The notes below the pieces were generated by a model that ran no database searches, was not told the origin of the DNA, and saw only the letters and a program-made list of their open reading frames with translations. Positions 10,500 to 20,881 of a stretch of 62,145 bases of DNA are shown in pieces. Within the stretch, counting starts at the first letter, position 1, and the number at the start of each line of letters is the position of its first letter. The stretch covers positions 1 through 62,145 of the forward strand of contig MU833037.1 of NCBI GenBank assembly GCA_029204225.1. The letters run 5' to 3'. The stretch comes from Diphasiastrum complanatum. Its lineage: Eukaryota; Streptophyta; Lycopodiopsida; Lycopodiales; Lycopodiaceae. Made by a program: the position numbers and the translations under genes.

Positions 10500-12085
10500 T
10501 CTAGAATGATCTACAAAAGATCTAGCTCACAAAGCTAAGAATCAATCTTCACACTAATGACTAGTCACTTGGAAACTTTGCTTTGATCACTAAGACAAAA
10601 GCACACAATCTTTGAATCAAATCACTAAAGAAATCAGATCCAATCTCCTATTGGACTCATTAAATACCAATGATTTTTTCTTTTGAAAGTTGAAATGAAT
10701 ATGAAAAAGATTTGACACTTAGATTTTCCTTTTCACTTTACTAGTTCTCTCAACACTTGAGATTCTTGAAGAAAAGATGGAATTTGTTTCAAACACATGA
10801 AAATCAAACTTAATCACTTCTTTTGGACTCACTCTTGACCCAAATAATCTCACTCTTGAGATTTAGAATGAATTTGATTTGATTTGAAAACAAACTATAC
10901 CACCTATTTTTCACAAAGCTAAAAAATTAGACAACTAGAGATTCACAAAGATCTCAACCATGCATGAATACTCAAATATGGACTCCTCCTCATTCTAGAC
11001 ATCCAATGGGATCACAAATTGACCCTCACACTCTCACAAAGAAAGTTGAATAGAACTAATTTGAGTTTCATACATACTATGTCAATTTTTGCTCAACAAA
11101 TTGAATTCACTCACTCCTATTGGATTCCACCAATTACTCTACCTTTTAAGACTTGGATTGAAATTCAAAATCAAAAGTTGTGATTCTTCTCACTAAGATA
11201 TTGTGCTTCAAATAGCTAATGCCACTTAGAAAGATTTGATCACTTGGGAGAAGACAAATTCTCCACCAATAACAACTCAAAATGAACTTCTAGGTCTTGC
11301 CCTCTACAAAGGAAGGAAGTTTAAGAAAATTGGATCTCTCTCTACACATTTGTCATAGACACCTTAATGACTCTTTTCAAACCTAACAAACACTCAAAAA
11401 AATTGAGTAGGATTGAATAATGTGACTTGGATCTCAATCTCTTTTCTAGAACTCTCAATTTAAGCCAATCTATGTCAAATTCTACAAAAGATTTGCATAG
11501 ATGCTCTATATGCACTAGAAACTCTCAAAGGTTTCACTTGGAGGACAGATCCAAGGATGTTTTCTAGCAAATTGATGCATCTAAACTTGACCCTATCACT
11601 CTTGAACAAATCTAGAGTGATGGTACAATGGATTTCAACCTCTCACCTTGCATACCACTCCTTAATCTATGATTTTTAGCAAAATCTCTCTCAACTTCAA
11701 CATGCACCCAAAAAATAAGAGATAATCAATTAATGCACCTAATTCAAGCATGAAATTTAATTTCTTGGCTGATCTAATCCAAGAACTAATCAAGGGATTA
11801 GATTCTCTATAGAAAATGCTTGATTTTGCACCGAAAATCTCTCAAATTGGGTGTGTGAGTCAAATTGTACAAAATTTTGATTTTTCTTAGCCAAAACCGG
11901 AGCTGTACGGACTCACACATGTGAAAAGGGTTCCTACAGCCCACAACAAGTTCTGGTCCAAAACTTTTGAGAATATCCATCAAATCCAACTCGCTACCCA
12001 AAATTTGACTAGTTTTCAAAAAACTGCTAATTTTGGCTTTGATTTGGATTAACCCTATCAATTTCAACAAAACCTCTTGTACTAG
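10500..12085 (-). other. Long untranslated leader of the non-autonomous element
   Basis: About 1.6 kb of AT-rich sequence between the primer site and the first ORF, with no significant ORF on the minus strand. It contains another CACACATGTG core near 11915. In a non-autonomous element this is where packaging signals would lie (inference). Confidence 0.6.
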
Positions 12086-12097
12086 GCTCTAATACCA
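12086..12097 (-). promoter_or_regulatory. Primer-binding site
   Basis: Minus strand reads TGGTATTAGAGC, one mismatch from the Met-initiator tRNA complement, directly adjacent to the LTR start at 12098. Confidence 0.8.
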
Positions 12098-12927
12098 TGT
12101 GGAAAAAGTACAAAAAGGACCAAGAGTGGATCCTAATCTGATCCTCAAGAGGGATTGGTTGTCAGATTACTTGATCTATCAATCTACTTCAAATTAAGAT
12201 CAATCTAGATCAATTCTAGACACAAAATCCTAACAAGAACAATCATTAATTGAAGGTAAGTGTAATTTATGATTTCACACGTGTGAAACACTGTTTGAGT
12301 ACGGAATCCAACCTAAAAATCAAGTACACATTGATAGAACCTCAAAACAATCAAAACAAATGTAGACAAATGGAGAGAATCACTCAAAATTGCTTCCAAA
12401 ACCAAGATTGGTGTCTCACATTGATTATGGCCAAATGTGGCTATATATATACAATAAGTGGGAGCTCGTGGTACTGATCATCCCTCTGATCCCACATGTG
12501 TGAAGGTGCTTTGTCATATGATGATTCATCATGCAAAACTGACACTTGGACAAAACCTTCTATTTTGAGCACTTTTGGTCCATTTCCTTCTATATGGAGA
12601 TCTACTTGGAAATCTTCTAGAAGTCAAAATTCGCCTACTTCAGCTTATTCCACACATGTGAGCTGTCCTCTACACATGGGATATGACACCTAACCAAAGG
12701 ATGTGGCTCATGCAATCAATAGATTGATGCCATGTGTCATATGTCTAGAAAACTAGTTTTGGCCTTTTTAGCCACTAGAACTTGAATTAAATCATATGTA
12801 CAACCTATATGATTATGGTACATGACAAGTACACTATTTTCACACGTGGGAACAGGCTCCACACATGTGTGTTTATCTATATACAAGATTTTTGGCCTCT
12901 ACCAAGCTTATTTTTGCATTTTTCACA
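12098..12927 (-). repeat. 5' LTR of the non-autonomous element (830 bp)
   Basis: Partner of the LTR at 7610-8440, with the same ends, the same palindrome (12273-12288) and the same minus-strand TATA run (12441-12450). Transcription of the element should start here. Confidence 0.9.
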
Positions 12928-12932
12928 AAGAC

Positions 12933-13498
12933 TATCGAGCTTCTTATACCAAGCTCGTGAGGCCTGCTTTAGACCATAGATACACCTGTTCAACCAACAT
13001 GCATAATCTCGATTGTTCGGATCTTCATAACCTTCATGTTGCTTCATGAAAATTTCTTCGTCTAAGTCTCCGTGGAAGAAGGTTGTTTTGACATCAATCT
13101 GATGTATCTCCATATCATATTTTGTAGAATAAGCAAGGAGCAGTCGGATGTTCTCGATATCTTGACCATCGAGGAATATGTATCGAACTAGTCGATACCA
13201 TATCTCTGAGTTTAACCTTTTGCGACAAGTCGAGCTTTGTATCTTCTAACACTGCCATCTGATCTTAGCTTCTTCTTGTATACCCATTTATAGTCAACTT
13301 TCTTCTTTTCTTCAGGTAGTGGTTCAAGTGTCCATGCATGATTCTGCTTCATTGATTCGATCTCTTCTGACATGGCTTGCTTCCAAAATTTGCCCTCAGG
13401 ATTCTGGGTTGCTTCCAGATATGTCATTGGTTCCTTAGTGAAATTGGGGAATTCAAAGTCTGTGTCTTCACTCGACTGGAGGTTATTGACGAATCTGT

Positions 13499-13533
<35 letters not shown>

Positions 13534-14387
13534 GGGGGTCTTCGAATTCTTGTCGACCGTGGTAGCTGCTGCGTTTGTTCTTTGAATTCTTCGACAAGAT
13601 GATCTTTTGTCTCATGTTCTGGAGTTTGTGGTTCGACATCCTAATTCAACGTTTGGCCATTCAATTGGCAATATTGAGAAGACTTTGTGGCCGCCTGATT
13701 CTCTCACTCCTGGAAATGTCAATTCGTCGAACTTCATATCTCTGCTCATCACCACTTTCTTTGAGGTTGGATTGTAAAGTCGATAGATCTATGAGCTGTT
13801 TGAATATCCGATTATCACAGTGTGTATCAACTTTTTGTCCAACATGTTTTTTCTCTCTCTTTTGGTATGTGCATGTAGGCTGCACATACGAACACTCGTA
13901 CATAGGATAGATCGGGCTTCTCACCTGTCCAATTTTGTACGACATCTTTTTTTCCACTTGTTGTTATCGATCAGTTTTGTAGATGAACTACAACTACACT
14001 TGCTTCAGCCCAAAATTGACTTGGCATTTGTGCTTGTGCCATCATGTACTTTGCTCCTTTCACAAAGGTTCTGTTTTGTAGTCGAGCATCTGTCCTGAAT
14101 ATAAGCTGGAGTGGAAACAACTTTAGCCCAAAAGAACTTAGACAGTGCGCGTGAGCAAGCATACACTAAGGTTCGACTAAGGTTCAATTCTTTCTCTCAA
14201 CAAGTCCATTCAACTGAGGCAAATAAGAAGTAATAATGTGTTGCTCAATGCCTTTGCTAAGACAATACTCCTTGAATTCAGTTGAGATGTATTCTCCACT
14301 ATTGTCTGACCTCGGTGCTTTGATTATTTTACCAGTTTTGAGTTTCGCATGTTTTTTGAATTGTCTAAAGAGATTGAAATTCTCCAA
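12933..14387 (-). pseudogene. Copia integrase-RT pol, upper half of a split element
   Basis: Minus-strand pieces in order: integrase core (14387-14184, APRSDNSGEYISTEFKEYC, LPQLNGLVERKN); integrase end in shifted frames (14187-13661); a linker with a polyproline run from a poly-G tract (13639-13424); RT start (13427-13212, FWKQAMSEEIESMKQNHAW, YKWVYKKK); RT core (13113-12933, IDVKTTFFHGDLDEEIFM, CIYGLKQASRAWYKKLDSL). The frame runs into AAGAC, where the element at 7610 inserted, and resumes at 7604. The catalytic YVDD block is not readable. Multiple frameshifts make it dead. Confidence 0.8.
13500..13532 (+). repeat. Homopolymer of 33 G
   Basis: An uninterrupted G33 run, followed by T and five more G. 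On the minus strand it adds a proline run to the Copia linker. Such runs are unstable, can form quadruplexes and are error-prone in assemblies. Confidence 0.95.
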
Positions 14388-14582
14388 TTTCTGCTTAAAA
14401 TAAACAACTGTTCTTTGTGAAAAATAGACAAATTTAGCTTGATTGATTTGTCAATCTCTTGTAAAAATGTCCATTAATGTCTTATATATATTTTCAAGTT
14501 GAGATTGAAAAGTCAAGAGGCCTCCAGCTCAAGTTCTAGTGAGATGGTGACATGTGTCACAAAACTTTTTGCTAGTATGCAA
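14388..14582. other. No gene seen
   Basis: AT-rich sequence between the Copia integrase fragment and the minisatellite. It contains CAAATTTAGCTTGAT near 14428, shared with the LTR-flanking sequence at 5975. Integrase upstream of 14387 is missing, so the Copia is truncated here. Confidence 0.4.
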
Positions 14583-14800
14583 CCGAATCCACATCTCAAT
14601 GAGAAATATGGCCCAATAAAATTAAGAGGTGTAGATCCTAAATCCAATCACATTAAGAGGTGCAAAATGGTTGTCCCAATCATGTTTAGAGATACAAATC
14701 ACTTGGCCAATCATATTGGGAGGTTCTAGCTAGTTGGTCCAATCATGGAGAGAAGTGGAGGTCCAATTATCATGAGAGGCGGAATCCATGAGGTCCAATC
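14583..14800 (+). repeat. Decayed minisatellite, period 31-32 bp, with CCAAT in each unit
   Basis: CCAAT starts at 14613, 14644, 14676, 14707, 14739, 14763 and 14795: spacings 31, 32, 31, 32, 24, 32. Units also share an AGAGGT or GGAGGT block 10-12 bp after CCAAT. A degenerate earlier unit (CCGAAT) lies at 14583. There is no coding frame. Confidence 0.65.
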
Positions 14801-14820
14801 ACATTCAAGCATTCCTCATG

Positions 14821-15606
14821 CTAGATCTTGAAATCCACTGAAATATTCCAGCTGTAAGGCTGGTGGATGATTGGCCAATTGGGCGTATGGATGGTGATTT
14901 TATCCATAGCCAATCCCAAATCTTTCCATTTTTGTCTTCGCGGCATTGGCACGTAATAAGGATCTACCCGCAACTGGCGAGGGATGGCGAAGTAACTCCT
15001 AATTGATTCCAGATTTTTCTCAAAAACCGTGATTCTCCATGCCGGCTGCTCTCCCAGTGCAGGTATTTTGTCCAATTCTTTGTCGGCCTCGATCTCGGAG
15101 GTCTTAAATTTGAGAACCCATCCACCACGCGAGGACTCATGTGGATGCTGCTTTAAGAAGGTCTAGATCTGGTCCTCGACACTGATGGGCCTTCTGAATA
15201 AATGGCCTATCCTTGATGAGGATGGATCCGCTTGTACTACCGGTATAGTTGGCGGTTGATCTGCTAGATCTGGAGCTCCCCCCTGGTCCATGCTCGAATC
15301 AACCCCTGTATCCATCTGTACAGCTTCTTGGCGCAAAGGGGAGAATTGCGGCATGATCGGGACGGAGATTTGTGGTCCGGCTTCCAACACTTGAACGACG
15401 GCTTTTTCATAGACGTTGATGGTCTCTTTTGCCTTTTCCAACTCAGTTGAAGCTGCTCCTTTGAACCTATCAAAGCGGCCTTGGAATCCCTGAAGGGCCA
15501 CTTTGTATGTTTCCACTTTCTTGAACAAATATGTAATCTCAGTCGGTGTGACCGGATGATCGGATTTGTGTTTGCAGATATGCATCACGCTCAAGGGTGG
15601 TCGCAT
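14821..15606 (-). pseudogene. 3' part of the Gypsy extra ORF
   Basis: Two minus frames: 15606-15163 with a coiled-coil-like helix (FKKVETYKVALQGFQGRF, TELEKAKETINVYEKAVV) followed by an acidic, proline-rich tail, and a second one ending at 14821 that can be read from about 15120 (WVLKFKTSEIEADKELDKI). The last part is aromatic-rich (WKDLGLAMDKITIHTPNWP, IIHQPYSWNISVDF). They continue the coiled coil at 21533-21769, from which they are separated by the young Copia insertion; one frame change lies near 15570. Position after integrase makes this an additional 3' ORF. No family recognised. Confidence 0.5.
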
Positions 15607-15674
15607 TTAATTCACCTTGAAGCCATGTGCGATCTTGTTCAGCCATTTGTAATTGCCCCTTCAGCAGCTGCACC

Positions 15675-16327
15675 TGTGAAAAACTCAGATCCAAAAGATG
15701 CTAAAGTTTCATAAAGATCTTGGCCATGGAAGTTATGCACATCTAGATTGAAAAAATGATAGAAATTGTGATGTTAAGCATACTAAACATCAACTAAACA
15801 TCAAAATCTGATCATAAGCTTCCACAAACAGAAACTTGCTGTCCCTGTCCGTACTTCAGAGCCTACAACCTGCATTTCACACGTGTGAAGCCATAGCAAC
15901 AAAGAAATCACAATTCTAGTGGCTAGAATGCAAGATATGAACAAAAAAGTGAGAGAGAAGAAGATGGACCTTCAAAGAGCATAACATTCATTCAATAGAA
16001 TGAAAATGAGATGTGTACATACTCGTGGAGATGGCTATTTATAGCAGCCATAGTGCCTCTTGGCCACTTGTCTTATGATAGGCTAAAATTGGGGTCCAAT
16101 AGGATTCACCCATATACCTAAAAATTTGGTCAAATAGGAATGCACCAAATTATGAGCCAATAGAAGAGCTCCACACTCGACCTCCTCTAATTAATGTGAC
16201 CTCAAAAGTAGTGTACACATACTTTGGGCCTCTACATACATGTATGAACCTATCTCTAACTTTTATTTGGCCATAGGCCTACAAAATCTCAAGTTAGGAA
16301 AATACTACTAGTTGACAATTTTTCACA
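15675..16327 (-). repeat. 3' LTR of the young Copia
   Basis: TGTGAAAAACTC to TTTTTCACA, 653 bp. It includes the palindrome TTCACACGTGTGAA at 15876-15889. Confidence 0.93.
16035..16043 (-). promoter_or_regulatory. TATA box in Copia LTR
   Basis: Minus strand reads TATAAATAG. The same box in the transcribing 5' LTR is at 21240-21248. Confidence 0.6.
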
Positions 16328-18689
16328 CTCCCTCTTCAACTAGTTTTAGCATAGATTTAGAAAGTACACCAAGACTTGTTCTATGCTTGAAAAATAAGTC
16401 CTTTCCCAATGCTTTGGTAAAGATATCAGCCACACATTCCTTTGATGGGACATGTTCAAGCTTGATCTCTTTTGCCAACACTTGTTCTCTCACAAAATGG
16501 TAAGCCACCTCGATATGTTTGCTCCTTGCATGGAAAACCGGATTGCTTGCTAGACTTTGGGCTGAAAGGTTGTCACAAAAGATGATTGGACTCTCTGAAA
16601 AATCCAGCAAATGAAGCTCCATAATCATCCTCTTGATCCACACCATCTCCTTTGTGCATGATGTCAAAGCTTTGTACTCGGCCTCACTAGAAGAAAGTGA
16701 TATAGTTGCTTGTTTCTTCGACATCCATGAGATAGCTCCATCACCTATGAAAATAGCATGTGCATTTATGGATTTTCTATCCATAAGGTCTCCTGCAAAA
16801 TCTGAATCTGAAAAACCAAATAAGTTAGGTGATGAGCCTCTATAAACAATGCCAAAATCTTTTGTTCCCGAGATGTATCTCAAGATCCTCTTTCCTAGTT
16901 TCCAATGTTCTATGCTAGGATCTTGCATGAATTGGCTTAATCTACCAACACAATAAGATAAATCAGGTCTTGTGATGGTTAGATATATAAGAGAACCTAT
17001 TAGCTTCCTATAGAGAGTAATGTCCTCGAAGGATCTTTCATTACCTCTTATAGTTAGCTTTACATGTGATTCCATAGGTGTATCAATAGGATTTGCATCT
17101 ACCATATGAAATCTATTGAGAATAGAAATAGCATACTTCTCTTGTGAAATAAAAGTGATTTGAGAAGTTCTAATTACTTCTATTCCTAAGATATAGCTCA
17201 AAAGACCAAGATCATGCACTTCAAATTCCTTTTTTAGTGCTTTCTTGATATCTTCTATATCTTCCTTGTTCCCTCCACTTAAAATAATGTCATCCACATA
17301 AATTAGAAGGATTGTAACATCATTAGCACTAATTCTAAAGTAAAGTGAATGATCATACTCACTCATAGTGAAGTTTTGAGAAAGTAGAAAAGAGTTAAGC
17401 CTAGCATACCAACTCCTTGGTGCTTGCTTAAGACCATACAAACTTTTTTGTAGAAAACACACATGATTAGGCTTGCTATGAGAAACATAGCTCTCGGGTT
17501 GCTCCATGTAGACTTCCTCTTCAAGATCACCATTCAAGAAAGCATTAGAAATGTCTAATTGCCAAAGATCCCATCCATAAAGAGTTGCAAGGGAAATGAT
17601 TACTCTTATGCTCACCATCTTTGCCACGGGTGCAAAGGTTTCCTCATAGTCAATGCCATGCTCTTGAGCATAACCTTTAGCCACCAACCTTGCCTTCAAC
17701 TTGTTGATAGATCCATCTTGATTTGTCTTTACCTTGAAGATCCATTTGCATCCAATTGCACTTTTGCCCTTTGGAAGCTCCACCAATCTCCATGTGTTGT
17801 TCTTCATAAGTGCTTCAAACTCAAGATCCATTGCTTGGATCCATTCCTCTTCTTGCCTTGCTTCATCTACACATGAAGGTACATCAAAAGAAGTTAGGAA
17901 AGCATAGTTGGATCCATCCACCACTTGCTTACCTTTGCCATCATAAGTGAGCCTTGAGGGTTTCACTTTATGCCTTGGAGTTCTCCTTGGAATTTGACTT
18001 GAAGAGGCTTCTTCAACATCCACATCCAATGTGTCATCAACTCCATTGTCATCAAGCACATTAGTTGCAACAACACCATCATCACTTGAAACAACTTTTG
18101 GAATGTTATCTTCATCAAAAATGACATCCCTACTTGTGAACACTTTCTTGATTGAAGGAACATAAATCCTATATGCTTTGCTTACTTCACTATAACCAAC
18201 AAAAATGCCCTTTCTTGAAGATGGATCCTCCTTAGTTCTATCATCAAGAGTAATGTTGAAGTAGCAAATGCATCCAAAAGTTCTTAGAAACTTGACATTA
18301 GGCTTCGTACCAAACAAAGCTTCAAAAGGGGTTTTTCCTTCCAATACAACACTTGGCCATCTATTGCATAGGAAATTTGCACACAACAAAGCATCACTCC
18401 AAAAAGGTTTAGGAAGATTAGCATTCAATCTCATTGCCTTTGCACTCTCACACAAGGTTCTATTCTTCCTCTCGGCCACTCCATTTTGTTGTGGTGTTCT
18501 TGGACATGTGTACTCCCTCTTGATCCCATGCTCATCGCAAAAGGCTTTGAATTTGTTAGAAATGTATTCACCACCATTGTCGCTCCTCAAGCATTTGATT
18601 TTGGTTGTAAATTGAGTCTCAATAGCAACTTTGAACTTGACAAACACATCAAACACCTCATCCTTGCTCTTTAGTAGATAACCCAACAA
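16323..18689 (-). CDS. Copia pol: integrase C-half, reverse transcriptase, RNase H
   Basis: A 788-codon frame holding integrase (LRSDNGGEY near residue 36; TPQQNGVAERKNRTL), a linker, RT (WIQAMDLEFEALMKNNTW; DISNAFLNGDLEEEVYMEQP; LIYVDDIILSG with the catalytic YVDD near 463) and RNase H (SDSDFAGD, SLSSSEAEY near 666, CDNLSAQSLASNP, HIEVAYHFVREQV, DIFTKAL). It reverse-transcribes element RNA and processes primers in particles, and integrase joins the cDNA to DNA. The last codons (EEGV then TGA) run through the polypurine tract into the LTR. The frame joins gag-protease only through a one-base frameshift at about 18682; otherwise it looks intact. Confidence 0.93.
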   Translation of the reverse strand: MLGYLLKSKDEVFDVFVKFKVAIETQFTTKIKCLRSDNGGEYISNKFKAFCDEHGIKREYTCPRTPQQNGVAERKNRTLCESAKAMRLNANLPKPFWSDALLCANFLCNRWPSVVLEGKTPFEALFGTKPNVKFLRTFGCICYFNITLDDRTKEDPSSRKGIFVGYSEVSKAYRIYVPSIKKVFTSRDVIFDEDNIPKVVSSDDGVVATNVLDDNGVDDTLDVDVEEASSSQIPRRTPRHKVKPSRLTYDGKGKQVVDGSNYAFLTSFDVPSCVDEARQEEEWIQAMDLEFEALMKNNTWRLVELPKGKSAIGCKWIFKVKTNQDGSINKLKARLVAKGYAQEHGIDYEETFAPVAKMVSIRVIISLATLYGWDLWQLDISNAFLNGDLEEEVYMEQPESYVSHSKPNHVCFLQKSLYGLKQAPRSWYARLNSFLLSQNFTMSEYDHSLYFRISANDVTILLIYVDDIILSGGNKEDIEDIKKALKKEFEVHDLGLLSYILGIEVIRTSQITFISQEKYAISILNRFHMVDANPIDTPMESHVKLTIRGNERSFEDITLYRKLIGSLIYLTITRPDLSYCVGRLSQFMQDPSIEHWKLGKRILRYISGTKDFGIVYRGSSPNLFGFSDSDFAGDLMDRKSINAHAIFIGDGAISWMSKKQATISLSSSEAEYKALTSCTKEMVWIKRMIMELHLLDFSESPIIFCDNLSAQSLASNPVFHARSKHIEVAYHFVREQVLAKEIKLEHVPSKECVADIFTKALGKDLFFKHRTSLGVLSKSMLKLVEEGV

Positions 18690-20272
18690 AATCTACTAAA
18701 ATCATCAATGAAAGTTACATACATCTTAGCACCTCCATTGCTAATTGTAGTAACACCATGAATATCCGAATGCAAGAGAGAAAAAGGCATCTTAGATCTA
18801 GATATAGATCTAGTATATGGCAATCTATGTGATTTAGACAAAGCACATTCTTCACAAACATGATTCAAGCAAGTAAGAGACTTGGGAAGTCCCCTTACTA
18901 CCTCCTTTTTGGCTATTACCTCCAAGGCCTTGTAGTTGAGATGTCCCATCCTTTTATGCCATACCTCTTGAATTGACATTTGTTCATTTGCCATGCATCC
19001 AACTTGGTTAGCAACAACACATGCATCAAGCTTGAACAATTTCCCTTGCCTTTTCCCTTTTGCAATGATACTACACCCCTTTTTGATCAAGCAAGCATCA
19101 CCATCAAACTCAACTTTGAATCCTTTGTCAAGCATTTGGCTTACACTAAGTAAGTTCTTGGTAATGGATGGAATGAGCAAAACATCTTTCAATTCTATAT
19201 TCCTATTTGTAGAAAGTGAAATAGGAATTGTGCCAATCCCCTTGATTGCACACTCACCATCATTTGCGGTATAGATTACCTTCCTATCACCATCAAATGC
19301 CATTAAAGATGAAAAATACTCTTTATGATATGTCATATGAGAAGTGGCTCCACTATCAATCCACCAAGGATCAATGTCTCCATGATTAGCCAACAAGCAA
19401 GATGACATAACAAAAGCATCATTTGAAAGAAGCTCATCCCCACCCTCATCAATAGTTAGATTGGTTTGCTTTTCCCCTTGATCCCTCTTTTTCTTAAAAC
19501 AATCACTAGCAAAATGCCCTTTGACTCCACAATAGAAACATTTTAGCTTAGATCTATCCTTCTTTTTGCCAAAAGTAGAGTGCTCACCTTGGTCTTGCCC
19601 TTTAGACCAATTGCTTTTACCTTTGCCCTTGAACTTGCCTTTAGAGAACATTGCCTCCTCTTCTCCTCCTTGAGATGTAGAAGATGCTCCCACTCTTGCT
19701 TGCAACCTGAATTCTTCAGCCAACAAGACCTCTTGCAAGTCTCCAACACTTGGTAAACATTTTTGGATAGCATAACTTTGAACAAGATTAGCATGATCAT
19801 CCAACAAGCCATTGAGAATCACTTGAACAAGCTCCTCATTATTTATGCCATCATTAATGCATGCTAACTCATCATTCAATGCTTTAACTCTCAAAACAAA
19901 AGCATGTCCATTCTCACTCTTCTTTTGCATACAAGAAAAGATTTGCCTTCTTAAAGTCAACACTCTAGAAGTAGACTTGGATTCATAAACCTTCTTCAAG
20001 GCTTCCCAAGCTTCACTAGATGATGTGCACTTACCAATCTCTTTGATAAGCTCATTTGTCACATTCATCTTGATCATGTGAAGGGCTTTCTTTGCCCTCT
20101 TGTCATACCTCAATTGTTCTTGAGGTGCCAAAGGTCTCTCCTCCACACCTACAACAATATCCATCAACTCATTCATCTCAAGCAAAGACTCCATCCTTAT
20201 TTTCCAAGTAGAATAGTTGAGGGAGGTAAGCCTATCATTGCTTTCCAACATGTAGCCTCCATTTGTAGCCAT
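18671..20272 (-). CDS. Copia gag, protease and integrase N-half
   Basis: A 533-codon frame starting MATNGGYMLESNDRL. UBN2 gag domain (about 15-190), basic GKGK linker, CCHC knuckle CFYCGVKGHFASDC (about 246), aspartic protease WWIDSGATSHMT (about 305), GAG-pre-integrase with H..H/C..C (EVWHKRMGHLNYKA; CEECALSKSHR), and the start of the integrase core (FIDDFSRFCW). It ends at a premature TAA made by loss of one base in a GGGTTTATC-like context; the polyprotein resumes at 18689. Leader and primer site lie upstream (20273-20881). The start is the ATG matching the related gag at 3525. Confidence 0.93.
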   Translation of the reverse strand: MATNGGYMLESNDRLTSLNYSTWKIRMESLLEMNELMDIVVGVEERPLAPQEQLRYDKRAKKALHMIKMNVTNELIKEIGKCTSSSEAWEALKKVYESKSTSRVLTLRRQIFSCMQKKSENGHAFVLRVKALNDELACINDGINNEELVQVILNGLLDDHANLVQSYAIQKCLPSVGDLQEVLLAEEFRLQARVGASSTSQGGEEEAMFSKGKFKGKGKSNWSKGQDQGEHSTFGKKKDRSKLKCFYCGVKGHFASDCFKKKRDQGEKQTNLTIDEGGDELLSNDAFVMSSCLLANHGDIDPWWIDSGATSHMTYHKEYFSSLMAFDGDRKVIYTANDGECAIKGIGTIPISLSTNRNIELKDVLLIPSITKNLLSVSQMLDKGFKVEFDGDACLIKKGCSIIAKGKRQGKLFKLDACVVANQVGCMANEQMSIQEVWHKRMGHLNYKALEVIAKKEVVRGLPKSLTCLNHVCEECALSKSHRLPYTRSISRSKMPFSLLHSDIHGVTTISNGGAKMYVTFIDDFSRFCWVIY

Positions 20273-20869
20273 GTTGCAATGATTGATCTCTGATCTTTGA
20301 CCTGTTCCAATGCACTAAGCACTCTCTTGAATCAACAAATGAAACACAAGAAGAAATCACAAAGATTTGGAACCTAAAACCTTACTTTTTCTCTCTTTTC
20401 CTCACTTTTTCCTTAATTTTAGCCACTAGTTTTATGATTTCTTGATCAAACCAAGACCAAACCTCAATATACTTGCTTTTCCCTCACTCCTAAGATTGAA
20501 ATACACTCTTGAATCATTCAGCAAACTGAAAATCAGAGGGTTACATCAATTTTGAAGTTTTTGACATGAAGAAGCAAGAAATTGAATCAAAAAACTATAT
20601 GCTAGAATGGAAAACTAATAGGATCTTGTTGGATCTTGCATCTCCCTCTTTCCAAAACAATTTTTGTCTCCTTATTCTGATAAGTACAGAGGGAATTCGC
20701 CCTACTTCAATTGAAATGCATACAAATGATGTTTTGATCACAAAGATCCAATTTCTACACATAAATCAACAAGATTTTTAGCTAGAAACTTGATTGGAAT
20801 GCTACAAAAGCAAACTCGCCCACAAATCTCTTCTAAATCTGGCAAAACCTGCACATTTGGCCGCCTAAT
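20273..20869 (-). other. Untranslated leader of the young Copia
   Basis: About 600 bp between primer site and gag ATG, AT-rich, without an ORF of note on the element strand. Confidence 0.7.
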
Positions 20870-20881
20870 GCTCTGATACCA
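20870..20881 (-). promoter_or_regulatory. Primer-binding site, perfect
   Basis: Minus strand reads TGGTATCAGAGC, the exact complement of the initiator Met-tRNA 3' end, directly after the LTR. Confidence 0.9.

Larger units (their letters stand above)
7605..12932 (-). mobile_element. Complete non-autonomous LTR retrotransposon with target-site duplication
   Basis: Two LTRs (7610-8440 and 12098-12927) in direct orientation are flanked by AAGAC at 7605-7609 and 12928-12932. A primer site (12086-12097) and a polypurine tract (complement CTCCTCAAAAA at 8441) are present, so structurally it is a full insertion. The internal 3.65 kb has no protease, integrase, RT or RNase H. It encodes one frameshifted protein of about 650 residues (10499 to 8564, minus) after a leader of about 1.6 kb. 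The LTRs differ at roughly a dozen substitutions and three small indels by eye, so the insertion is not recent. It must use enzymes from another Copia (inference). Confidence 0.85.

Noticed and set aside
13372-13639. Plus and minus frames with polyglycine or polyproline
   Set aside because: They exist only because of the G33 run in a dead Copia linker.
14583-14800. CRISPR-like array
   Set aside because: Regular spacing, but units are diverged throughout and there is no constant repeat with variable spacers; this is plant DNA.
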